A program made the translations under genes and the position numbers. Below, piece after piece: positions 15,433-24,750 of a stretch of DNA of 44,435 nucleotides. The stretch's first letter is position 1, and each line of letters begins with the position of its first letter. Source of the stretch: Chloroflexota bacterium (GTDB lineage: Bacteria; Chloroflexota; Anaerolineae; Promineifilales; Promineifilaceae); assembly GCA_022616275.1 (NCBI GenBank), contig JAKEFB010000262.1, positions 1-44,435 on the forward strand, written 5' to 3'. The notes under the pieces were generated by a model. The model searched no databases and had not been told where the DNA came from. It was given only the letters and a program-made list of their open reading frames with translations.

Positions 15433-16923
15433 ATGATGAATAGACTGGCCGGCCGCCTGCAGCCCGGCCGCTACCCCCGGCAACTGCTGCAAGCTGCCGC
15501 GCGGCGCGAAGCGGGTCTGAAATAGGAACTCGGCTATCTCGGCCAGAACCACGCGGATGCCTACCGTCAGCGAGGCGCGCAAGATGCGGCGGACCCGCCG
15601 GTCGCTGCCCCAAAACAGCCGTATGAGCGCCCAGGGCCGCAGGTGGAACAACGCCTCTGTCGTCTTAACTCCCAAAAAGAGCACCCCCGGCGATAAGCGT
15701 GGTGCGGCAATGACCTGGTTGCGATAGGTCCAGCGGGTCAGGTCCAGTTGAATCACCTCGGCCGGATCCGTTGACCGGCCGTCTTTGGTCCAGAAGTGGG
15801 GCGTCAGGTAGACGGCGTTCAAAATGTCGGGGTCCAGGGCAAGAATCTTGCGGAATTTGCGGGCCAGCGTGCCGGCCGTCTCATCTTCCAGGCCGTAGAT
15901 AATATTGACCAGGCTGATAATCTTGTGCTGGCGCAGCCGCCGCATCGCCTCCCTGGAGACAGCAAAGGGGTTGTTCTTGCGTACGGCCGCCACGACCTCG
16001 TCTTCCAGGGACTCCACGCCCATGACGACGTAGTCCACCCCGGCCGCTTTGTACAGCGGCAGCAGGTCGGCGTCGCGGACCACGTCGGCCGCCGTCATAT
16101 TAATGTTAAGCGAAAGACCGAGATTGGCGGCCACAAGCCGTTCCAGCACGTCCCGCACAACCGCGCGGTCGGCGGCGAAGTTCTCGTCGGCCAGCCAGAC
16201 GATTTTGACGCCATACTCTCCGGCCAGGATGGCCAGTTGGTCAACGAGATTCTGCGGTGAGCGATGCCGCCATTTCTTCCAAAACATCCACTGGCCACAG
16301 TAGGTGCAGGTCAGCGGGCAGCCCCGGCTGAATTGCATTCCCGCCGACCGGCCGACGCCGAAGAGCTGGTAGCCCTGCCAGTCCACCAATTCCCAGCCCG
16401 GCCGGTAGGCATCCAGGTTGCCGATAGGCGGCCGCGGCGGGTTAAGTCGAACCTGGCTGCCGTCCCGCCAGACCAGGCCGGGTACGCCGGCCAGGGAAGC
16501 GCCTCCTTCCCAGGCCGCGACCAGCTCCAGCACGGTCTGCTCTCCTTCCCCCCGGATAATGGCGTCAATGGCCGGGCAGTCTCGTAAAGTGGTCTCGGCC
16601 GCGTAGCTGGGATAAACCCCACCGTAGCCGATTTTGACGTCGGGGAAAGCGTGGCGAAGGGTCTCGGCCGTCTCCAGGCAGACCGGGTGGGCGGCGGTGG
16701 AGCCGGTATGGCCCAGGAGGATGCAATCCGGCCGGAAAGCAGCGATTTCGGCGATAAGCCGCTGATGTCTCCAGCTATAGAGGTCGTTGTCAATCAGCCG
16801 CACCTGGTGTCCGGCGTCCACCAGCGGCCCACCGAGAAAAACCAGTCCCAGGGGAATCTGGTAGCCCAGGCCAAAACGATTGGCGATAAAACGGCGCGCT
16901 GGTGTTAACAAGACGACTCGCAT
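15430..16923 (-). CDS. B12-binding radical SAM protein (BchE-like superfamily)
   Basis: A 497-aa enzyme. Residues 1-140 form a cobalamin-binding-like Rossmann domain (LLGHTGSTAAHP, IGYGGVYPSYAAE), without the classical DxHxxG. The radical SAM core has Cys202, Cys206 and Cys209 in GCPLTCTYCGQW (CX3CX2C), followed by FWKKWRHRSPQNL and WLADENF, which resemble the BchE/P-methylase group. The C-terminal 130 residues are unassigned. The substrate is unknown. A strong promoter lies about 120 nt upstream; the leader shows no obvious cobalamin-riboswitch B12 box. Confidence 0.85.
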   Translation of the reverse strand: MRVVLLTPARRFIANRFGLGYQIPLGLVFLGGPLVDAGHQVRLIDNDLYSWRHQRLIAEIAAFRPDCILLGHTGSTAAHPVCLETAETLRHAFPDVKIGYGGVYPSYAAETTLRDCPAIDAIIRGEGEQTVLELVAAWEGGASLAGVPGLVWRDGSQVRLNPPRPPIGNLDAYRPGWELVDWQGYQLFGVGRSAGMQFSRGCPLTCTYCGQWMFWKKWRHRSPQNLVDQLAILAGEYGVKIVWLADENFAADRAVVRDVLERLVAANLGLSLNINMTAADVVRDADLLPLYKAAGVDYVVMGVESLEDEVVAAVRKNNPFAVSREAMRRLRQHKIISLVNIIYGLEDETAGTLARKFRKILALDPDILNAVYLTPHFWTKDGRSTDPAEVIQLDLTRWTYRNQVIAAPRLSPGVLFLGVKTTEALFHLRPWALIRLFWGSDRRVRRILRASLTVGIRVVLAEIAEFLFQTRFAPRGSLQQLPGVAAGLQAAGQSIHH

Positions 16924-17041
16924 TGTCCCACTTTCCTTTTACCGATGCAGGCTAAACCAGAACGCGTTAACGGCCGGTCGTATCCACCAGAAGAATGCAT
17001 AATGACCAATAAGTTCTGAGCTTTTAGAATATTTTGAAAGT

Positions 17042-17071
17042 ATTGTAGCAAATAATTAGCTGGCTTGTCAA
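17042..17071 (-). promoter_or_regulatory. Strong promoter of the radical SAM gene
   Basis: On the minus strand: TTGACA (17071-17066), 18-nt spacer and TACAAT (17047-17042) with TG-C extension. It gives a leader of about 115 nt to the ATG at 16923. The rest of the gap 16924-17117 shows no gene. Confidence 0.6.
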
Positions 17072-17117
17072 CGGCCGGCTAGTTATTAAGTAAGGATAGG
17101 GAAAGAGATGTAGAAGT

Positions 17118-18162
17118 TTACCTTACTCTGTAGTAACGCAGGTTCGTATTCTCAACCAGGTAGTCCAATGTTTGCGCCGTGAACACCTTTCCTTCCGTAG
17201 CTGCCAACAACTTGCGCATGTCCTCACGACGAACGCCAAAACCACGTCCATCTATACAGGCTACTACCTGGAAGCCTGGCTGCCCCTGTTGCTGATGTTT
17301 GTGGCTGATTTCGGCCAGGTGTTGAATGCGGGTTATTTTGTCCCTGGCTGTGCCGTCATCCTCGGTGATTTTGGCTTCAATAACAACCTGTGGGTTCCAT
17401 TCATCGGGAATGACAAAGTCCGGCGCCTGGTCGAAACCCTCGATACGTTCAGCTCGTTTCGTTTTGCGGAAGCTGATACCTGCCTGGCGTAGCTTGCCTT
17501 CAACGGCGTTTTCCATGATTGCGCCGACCAGCTCAGAAACAGCGTCTCGATGTCCAGCGAACGGCCGTCCCAAAAATCGCTCGTAGAGTAACATGGCGTA
17601 AGGGATACCTTCAGCAGCTACATGCCTTAAACTTACCAGGCCGCTACGGGTGGCTACCTGGTCAAGGCGATGAATCATACCTGTTGGCGTTTCTTCACGT
17701 TTTTCCTGAAGCAGATGGCAAGCTGTTTGGATGAGGGCATCCAAGCGTTTTTGACCCTCTGGCGGCAAGGGTTGTAGAAGGCGGCCGCGCTCCGTACGAA
17801 CGCGACGGTCAAGGATACGGGAGAAGGCCTTGTGGAATGGCTACACCGGTAGCATTGGCGCTCACGTAGGCCCATTCTGGCGGCGTGAAGCCCAGAATGG
17901 CTCGGAGGACAACCAGGGCTAGGGCATCTTCCCGAAAGGCGGCCATTACCTTCTCTGGCTCAACCGCGGCAAAGCCACCGGTGTGACGTTTGAGTACTTC
18001 GTAAGCTTGTTGGAAATTAGGGTAAGATACAAATCCGGAACCGCGCGGTAAAAGTAAGAAAGAGGATTGCAGGGAGGCAAAGACCATGTCTACGAATGAA
18101 TCCGCATTGTTCCCGAGTTCGGCCTGGGAAACTTCAAAAGGGAACCTGGTCTTCGGGGGCAT
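17118..18162 (-). pseudogene. Frameshifted PD-(D/E)XK restriction endonuclease
   Basis: Two reading frames join into one protein of about 348 aa. The first (MPPKTRFPFEVSQAELGNNA at 18162 to about 17840) ends in a stop at 17809. The second is open from about 17840 to 17118 and begins, without a start, as PFHKAFSRILDRRV. A one-base deletion near 17828-17844 would explain the break. The second half carries the nuclease motif: APDFVIP with Asp, then VVIEAK (PD...ExK). It overlaps the methylase stop by 29 nt, as expected for a translationally coupled partner. A type II-like restriction endonuclease is inferred from motif and context. Confidence 0.65.
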
Positions 18163-18777
18163 AGGCAGTTGTTTCCTCTTTGACACGGAAATTGGCCAGC
18201 AGATCTATCTCGGTTAGCGCTTCTAGGGCTTGGGCGGCCAGTTTATTCAGTAAGTCCAGAGGATAAATCTGTTGCAGGTCCTTTTTAACCTGCTCTAGCT
18301 TATCTTGTGTCGAATCAGCAACCGGCCATGCCGGCCGGAGTTTCCAAATAACCAGGCGAGTCGAATGGCCGTAAAGCAGACAGCGGGCATCGCCAATAGT
18401 CGGTTGTAAGCCAGCTTGTTGCAGCTTTTCCAGGTCTGCTTTAAGCATTTGTCTCAGATTTTCCGGTGCGGTCTGAAATTGCCGGCGTGAGATGTGGCCG
18501 GTGGCGCGGGCCACAAAAATGGTATCAACTACTGAGGACTTCGTGTTGCTGATGTGGATGGAGGCGCTCATTTCGGCCGGACAGGGAACGGTGGCCGTAC
18601 AGACAAGCCGGGCGTCAAGCATGGCCACGGCAACAGGTAGATAAGCCTCTACGTTGTTATGGTGATAGGTGAAGGCAAAGGGCCCGCCGGGTTTGAGGGC
18701 TTGAGTAAAATGGACAAAAATGCGACTGAGTCCTTCGGTGAAATGATTGATGTCGCGCCCTTCAGTTCGGTTGACTG

Positions 18778-18781
18778 TTAG
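18778..18781. repeat. IS target-site duplication, left copy
   Basis: TTAG, repeated at 20719-20722 on the other side of the element. The methylase frame is restored when one copy is removed. Confidence 0.75.
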
Positions 18782-18801
18782 CGTAACAATTGTGCAATCA
18801 G
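18782..18801 (+). repeat. IS left terminal inverted repeat
   Basis: CGTAACAATTGTGCAATCAG, 17/20 identical to the right end in inverted orientation. Confidence 0.8.
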
Positions 18802-20698
18802 CGGCCGAATCATCAAAAGCGGCCAAAAAACGAAAGATTTCGCACCTTACCAACTGAATCCAACCCGGTTATCCTCACCGCTATTTGCCTCAACAAGAAG
18901 AAAAAGGAGGAAGATGAGCGGCGAGGAAGTGCAGGTTCGTCATACGCAACATGCGCTGTTGGTTGCCTGGGGACGGTTCGCCCAAGCGATGGGCTTGAGC
19001 CAGGCGATTGCGCAGGTGGGTATTAAGCAAAAGAAGCATCAGCACAGCCCACAGAGTAAAGTCCTTGAGTTCCTGGTCGCCACGTTGGCTGGAGTGAAGT
19101 ACCTACAAGACATCAGTCTGGCCGCCCACCCGCTGGACAAAGACCAGGTAGTGGCCGAAGCGTGGGGCCAGCCTGGCTGGGCAGACTACAGCGGCGTCAG
19201 CCGGACATTGAGCGGTCTGAGTTGGGCCGAAGCAGAGCAGCTAGTTCAGGTCTTGGAGAAGGTTAGCCAACCGTACTTGGATAGAGAAGTGGCGGTCATC
19301 CGCTCGCGGGGTGAACGATTCCAACTGGATGGTGACTTGACGGGGATAGCCGTCTCTAGCACCAGCCACAGTTACCCCAACGCGGCCTTCGGCCATATGG
19401 ATGACAGCATTTGTTTGGGCTATCAAGCCGTCGTCGTTAGCCTAAAGAGTCCCACCTATGGCCGGTTCTGGTTATCAGGTGACCATCGTCCTGGCGACAC
19501 GGTGGCTTGTACCCAGACCGAAAGCATCGTTTGCGCCGCAGAAAGGCGGCTGGGCTTGCGACCACGACGCCGGACTGAACTGCTTCAGCAGCGGTTACAA
19601 CGCTTTGACGAACAATTGGCGACTATCCACCAGCGTCTTGCGGCACAACCAGCAGCGGTCAGTGAAAGGCAAAGCCAAGTAGCCGCCTTGTGTCAGCAGG
19701 AGAACGACCGTCAGTCCGAACTGTGCGCCCTGGAGCAAGCGTACCAGCTTCAACAACGGCTGGAGCGGCCCACCAGTCGTTTGAGCAAAGCTCGCCAGCG
19801 TTTGGCCGCCACGCAAGCGCAACGCCGTCGCGCTGAGAAGGCCGTTGAGGTTGTCCAAACGCGGTTAGCTAAAACACAAGCCCGGCTGGCCCAAGGACAG
19901 AACGAACGGACCGCCTTGCAGGAACGACTGCGCCAACTGGAGCAGGACAAGGCCACCAATCCGCATCCGATTGAAGCAGAATTCCGCCTGGACGCCGGCT
20001 TCGGCACCTACGACAACATCACCCTGCTCATCGAGTTGGGCTATGAAGTCTACACCAAGCCCTTCAGCCATCAGGTGGTTCGCTATCTCCGCCATCAAGT
20101 GACGGAGCAGACCCTCTGGACCCGTGTCGGCGCCAATGCTGAAATGGTCGCTTGGCCGAACATGAAGTTCAAAGGCTGCCCCTACCCGGTGGATGTCGCT
20201 CTGGAACGCTTCTACACTGGCAAGCGCCTCAAGCACAGCGCCTGACTGCATTATGGTTTTGACCCGGTGTCCGAAAACCTGCCGGCCTGGTTCGACCACT
20301 ACAACGGCCGCCAAACTATCGAGGCCGGTATCAAAGAGGGCAAACAGGTCTTTTACCTCCACCGACTCAAGGTCCGTTCCGAACCGGCCATTTATCTTCA
20401 GCAGGCCATGGTGCTTTTTGCTGCTAATTTCATCCGCCTGGCTACCTGCTGGCTGGCTCCTCATGCCCTGCCCCTGGAGAATGCCCTCGATGTCACCAAA
20501 TTGGGTGTCAAGAGACAGGTTCACGTCGCCGCCCACGTCTCAGCCGAGGTTGTCCGAGATTCAGTTAGTTGGTTGTTAACGTTCAGTGAGTGCAGTGCCT
20601 TTGCTGGCAAAGTGCTCGCTTTACCCAGCGGTGATTCTCCACCGCCTTTACAAAACCTGAAAAATGATGTTTTTGTGCCGTTTTTGATGAAATCGCAT

Positions 20699-20718
20699 CT
20701 GATTGCACAACCGTTAGG
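20699..20718 (-). repeat. IS right terminal inverted repeat
   Basis: Read on the minus strand: CCTAACGGTTGTGCAATCAG. It also encodes the last residues of the transposase. Confidence 0.8.
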
Positions 20719-20722
20719 TTAG
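20719..20722. repeat. IS target-site duplication, right copy
   Basis: TTAG; it completes the GGT codon and supplies the TAG stop of the transposase frame. Confidence 0.75.
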
Positions 20723-22281
20723 TTCTTCATCTGTACGCGTTGTTGTTTTCTCAAAACCAGACACAGAAGCTAACAGGTGCGGCCGCAACCAAGCGTAGCA
20801 AAAATCCATCAACTCCGCATATTGGACATTGGCATAGTAGGGTGGGTCGGTCAGAATGGCGTCTAAAGAGGCTGGTAGCAATTCAAGCTTCTCGGCCGAA
20901 GTGGATTGGATGTAAGCTGACTTTGGCGCTACTTCCTGGGGAAACGTAGAAATCAGTTGCGCGCCAATACGTTCTCCCGGTAAGAAAATGGTTTTTCGAG
21001 ATGAATGGAGCAGCTTTTCGAACGGTTTTTCGCAGTAAGCCTTGGCAGCGTCATACTTCTCAACAAAATGGCGAAAACCACCGCTACCGACATTAGGAAT
21101 GCCCAAGAGTGAGTTTTCACATTGAACGAGGCTGACCGGGAAACCGTGAACAGAAAAAATGTCAATGATTTTGAGGGCATAAGCGTCATAGCGGCAAAGC
21201 ATATTCTGATAACGCAAACTGTCGGAAAAGACGGTCAACAGAGCATGGCGTACTGTCTCGGCTGGCACGCCAGCGATGGCAGCCGCCAACAGGTTGAGAC
21301 TAAACAACTGTCGTGGATTAAATAGTTGCCGGTAAGTCTTATATCCCCAGCGGTGTAGGCGAGTGGTTTCATCGCCAGGTGGGATGTAATCGGCTGGGAT
21401 ATTATTCTGAGATGTGGTTTCCAGACACACTTCCGCCTGGGCCAGGCGAGTCAGGTCGGCCGCGTCCGGGGCCTTAAAAAAGCGGCCGCGATGATCTGGA
21501 GCACAGCTATAACAGTGATATTCCAGGGCAAAGAGGCGGTGCTCTGGGGGACCAAACTCTCCATTGGGATACTTGTTTTCATAACCACAATTAGGACACG
21601 AGCAGCGGTTTCCCGAGGCAGGACCCTTTTCCACAAGATGCTCTCGACAATGACTGCAACGCATAGCTCCCGGTGACCAATTTAACTTTTCCCGTTCATT
21701 GAGAACGCCACAGGAAGGGCAGACTAATACGTAGTTTGGATGGCGTTGATTTTTAGCGACCAGGTAGCTTGGAAACAGATCAATAAGTTGCCGGCAACGG
21801 GCACAAGGTTGTTGTTTGACCCATAAAAAGTATTTAACTGAGGCCAATTGGCCACATTGAACACAAGTCGTCCGATAAAGGTCACCGATCGTGGCTTCTA
21901 CATCGGCAATTACCTCGTCGGCCGTCTGGCGAAATATCCGCCGGTCGAGTTCGGCCAACTCTTGCCGGACAATCCAGTAGGCCATCGGGTTAATGTCGGC
22001 GCCGACGACATGGCAGCCTAGCCGGTTGGCTTCCAGCAGAGGTGTGCCACCACCCATAAATGGATCCCCAATTACCCGCAAGCCCAGATTATGACTTTGG
22101 AAGAAGCTAGTAGATAAGGGCTGGTCATTGGCAAATTCGGCCAACAACAGCGCCCGGAACAACGTACCCGGCCGGCGGGCAAACCACTTGTGTACACCAA
22201 TAACAGGGCGGTAGCTTTGCTGGATTTGTTTCTCGCGTTGGGCCAACTGGGCAACGAAGGATACGTCGAAGTCGGTTTCAA

Positions 22282-22563
22282 TCATGAGGTTATTGTAGCG
22301 GCATTGCCTGTATTTTTAAATTTCTGCACGAACTGGCCGCTTTCTGGTTCATTGCTGGCATTTTGGGCCGCCAGCTTGTCCGCCACCTGGCTCGTCGCAA
22401 CGGCAACGTCCATAACTTCGCCATGTTAACGCAGGTGGCCGGCCGTTTTGAAGCTTTGATGGTCATTGTCATAAAACTTTGTTTCACAATGAGAACAATG
22501 AAAATAATAAGCAATCTTGCGTTTGCGCGAATTATGGTAAAAAATCTGACAACCTGCCCCCAT
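22282..22563 (-). pseudogene. Small C2H2 zinc-finger gene with in-frame stop
   Basis: A 94-codon frame from ATG 22563 to TGA 22284-22282, interrupted by TAA at 22428-22426. Before the stop: FHCSHCETKFYDNDHQSFK and TAGHLR; directly after it: HGEVMDVAVATSQ. The TAA falls inside the second half of a classic C-x2-C...H-x3-H finger (HLR-stop-H), so a sense codon there originally is likely. The terminal TGA overlaps the methylase ATG as ATGA, the usual sign of translational coupling, so this is a real operon member. A re-start at ATG 22416 inside the frame could still make a finger-less 43-aa product. Function unknown. Confidence 0.6.
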
Positions 22564-22568
22564 TTTAA

Positions 22569-22577
22569 CCTATAACA
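22569..22577 (-). promoter_or_regulatory. Extended -10 promoter of the restriction cassette
   Basis: On the minus strand TG-T-TATAGG, ending 5 nt before the ATG at 22563; predicted leaderless. It is back-to-back with the next promoter. Confidence 0.5.
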
Positions 22578-22593
22578 GGACCAGCCAAAACCG

Positions 22594-22602
22594 TGATATG
22601 AT
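22594..22602 (+). promoter_or_regulatory. Extended -10 promoter of the rhomboid gene
   Basis: TG-A-TATGAT ends exactly 6 nt before the ATG at 22609, the same geometry as at 5326-5341. Predicted leaderless transcript. Confidence 0.55.
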
Positions 22603-22608
22603 TGAGGT

Positions 22609-23238
22609 ATGGACAGCTTACCAACTACAACCCCTCCCCAGGAGCGCGCCTGGAACTGGACGGCTGCTGGCCGCCTGTTGAAAGCCCAGGCGGTTATCCT
22701 CGGCTCTTTTGTTCTCTTCATTTGGTTTCTGGAAATTGTAGATGTACTCCTCTTCCGAGGGGCGCTGGACGTTTTGGGCGTCCGGCCGCGCACCCGTGAC
22801 GGGCTCCTGGGTATTCTCTTTATGCCTTTTCTCCACAATGGGCTGGGGCACGTCCTGGCCAACACGTTTCCGTTTCTGATTCTGGGCTGGCTGGTCATGT
22901 TGCGCCGAATTGGCGCTTTCCTGGTTGTTTCCACCCTGGCCATCCTCGTCAGCGGCCTGGGTGTCTGGCTGCTGGGGCCGGCCGGCTCCGTCCACCTCGG
23001 GGCCAGCGGTCTCATCTTTGGTTACTTTGGTTTTCTCCTCGTAGGGGGCTTGTTTGAGCGCAGCCTGCTTTCCATTCTGCTGGCGGTGGTCGTGGCTGTC
23101 TTTTACGGGGGGTTGATCTGGGGGGTGTTACCGCAAGGAGAGGGGGTTTCCTGGCAGGCCCACCTCTTCGGCTTTCTCGGCGGTGTTCTGGCAGCTTACC
23201 TGCTGACCAGCCGACGGGATGAGGTTTGGACGCCTTAA
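22609..23238 (+). CDS. Rhomboid family intramembrane serine protease
   Basis: A 209-aa membrane protein with about six helices. GLGHVLANTFPFL matches the rhomboid helix with conserved His/Asn. The catalytic Ser lies in GASGLIFGYFG (GxSG) and the catalytic His in QAHLFGFLGGVLAAYL, giving the Ser-His dyad. Rhomboids cleave transmembrane segments of client proteins; no client is evident here. Divergent from the restriction cassette, with a 45-bp shared promoter region. Confidence 0.9.
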   Translation: MDSLPTTTPPQERAWNWTAAGRLLKAQAVILGSFVLFIWFLEIVDVLLFRGALDVLGVRPRTRDGLLGILFMPFLHNGLGHVLANTFPFLILGWLVMLRRIGAFLVVSTLAILVSGLGVWLLGPAGSVHLGASGLIFGYFGFLLVGGLFERSLLSILLAVVVAVFYGGLIWGVLPQGEGVSWQAHLFGFLGGVLAAYLLTSRRDEVWTP

Positions 23239-23365
23239 TACGCTATTGGTCAATGTCTGTCCGATACGGTCTTTTTCGTGAAATTCGTGCCGAAAACCTT
23301 TTTCTGAGGGCGTGAAGCCAATTTGCCGTGAGCTTCAATCCAGCATAAAATGAGGCTTCGATTAA

Positions 23366-24475
<1,110 letters not shown>

Positions 24476-24531
24476 ACTTAGCCTGCGTGTACTCTCGGAA
24501 CAGTTGTTGTCACCCGAGTAGTTCGTTTCTG

Positions 24532-24690
24532 TATAGGTAAACATTGCAGTAGACATCTGCGCGGCGTGGCGAGTAATCCCCTTATCCCAATATGCGGGTG
24601 GTTGAGTAAGCCCATACAACAGGTATGGTTCATTTACCCGGAAGTGGCGGCCAGGCGGCCCTGGCCCGGTGGAAATGTGCCGCTTTTTTT
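24532..24690 (+). ncRNA. Candidate structured leader or small RNA with terminator
   Basis: In the 275-nt gap 24476-24750: a possible -10 TATAGG (24532-24537), then hairpins such as CCATAC-AACAG-GTATGG (near 24611-24627), then a compound stem AAGTGGC (24642-24648)/GCCGCTT (24679-24685) enclosing GGCCAGG/CCTGGCC (24649-24666) and running into seven Ts (24684-24690). The terminator lies 60 nt before the glycosyltransferase start, so an attenuator or riboswitch-like element is possible. No known riboswitch class was recognised. Confidence 0.35.
24642..24690 (+). terminator. Intrinsic terminator upstream of the glycosyltransferase gene
   Basis: A 7-bp outer stem, a perfect 7-bp inner stem and a run of seven T. 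It may terminate the preceding reductase transcript or act as an attenuator for the following gene. Confidence 0.6.
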
Positions 24691-24750
24691 GTCGTTCCCA
24701 GGCAATCTATTGATAGCTCGTGCCCTTATCTTTTGAATTGATGGCTACTA

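Larger units (their letters stand above)
18782..20718 (+). mobile_element. 1937-bp insertion sequence, DDE type
   Basis: Bounded by TTAG duplications. Terminal inverted repeats CGTAACAATTGTGCAATCAG and (reverse complement of the right end) CCTAACGGTTGTGCAATCAG agree at 17 of 20 positions, and similarity continues inward through TCATCAAAA-CGGC to about 50 nt. The element holds one transposase gene (18914 onward). It contains few GGCCGG-type hexamers compared with the surrounding genome, which fits recent transfer. Family assignment is uncertain; a 4-bp TTA-type target and DDE layout are compatible with IS1380- or IS4-related groups. Confidence 0.85.
18914..20722 (+). pseudogene. IS transposase with in-frame UGA
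   Basis: Starts at ATG 18914 after AGGAGG (18905-18910). The frame would give 602 residues but is cut by TGA at 20243-20245 (after RLKHSA); both sides are in the same frame and one G-to-A change from TGG explains it. DDE residues by eye: Asp139 or Asp141 in RFQLDGDLTG, a second Asp in RLDAGFGTYDN (about 357) and Glu in GRQTIEAGIKEGKQ, which lies after the stop. A coiled-coil insert of about 110 residues separates the first two. The terminal stop TAG (20720-20722) lies outside the element, in the target duplication. Confidence 0.8.
18134..22285 (-). pseudogene. Zn-ribbon adenine-specific DNA methylase split by an IS
   Basis: The N-terminal 522 codons (22285 to 20719) carry PVIGVHKWFARRPG, SAM motif I GDPFMGGGTPLLEA, four Cys pairs of Zn ribbons (CVQCG/CARC, CPSCG/CSHC and later pairs) and the catalytic DPPYYAN. 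They end in TRTDEELT at the insertion. The C-terminal part (18781 to 18134) resumes as TVNRTEGRDINHFTEGLSRI and includes FAFTYHH. Removing the IS and one TTAG copy restores GAA CTA ACA GTC in frame, giving about 738 aa. This matches COG1743/DUF1156-type methylases. It is preceded by a coupled finger gene (ATGA overlap) and followed by a nuclease gene. Confidence 0.8.

Noticed and set aside
16924-17040. A cobalamin riboswitch before the B12-type radical SAM gene
   Set aside because: The leader is only about 115 nt and shows no B12 box or the expected multi-stem layout.
20243-20245. UGA decoded as tryptophan or selenocysteine
   Set aside because: Other genes in the window terminate at UGA and no SECIS-like hairpin was seen after this codon; a simple G-to-A nonsense change explains it.
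22290-23015. A 241-codon minus-strand frame opposite the rhomboid gene
   Set aside because: Arg/Pro-rich, no motif, antisense to a well-supported rhomboid gene and out of frame with the finger gene; a shadow of GC-rich coding sequence.
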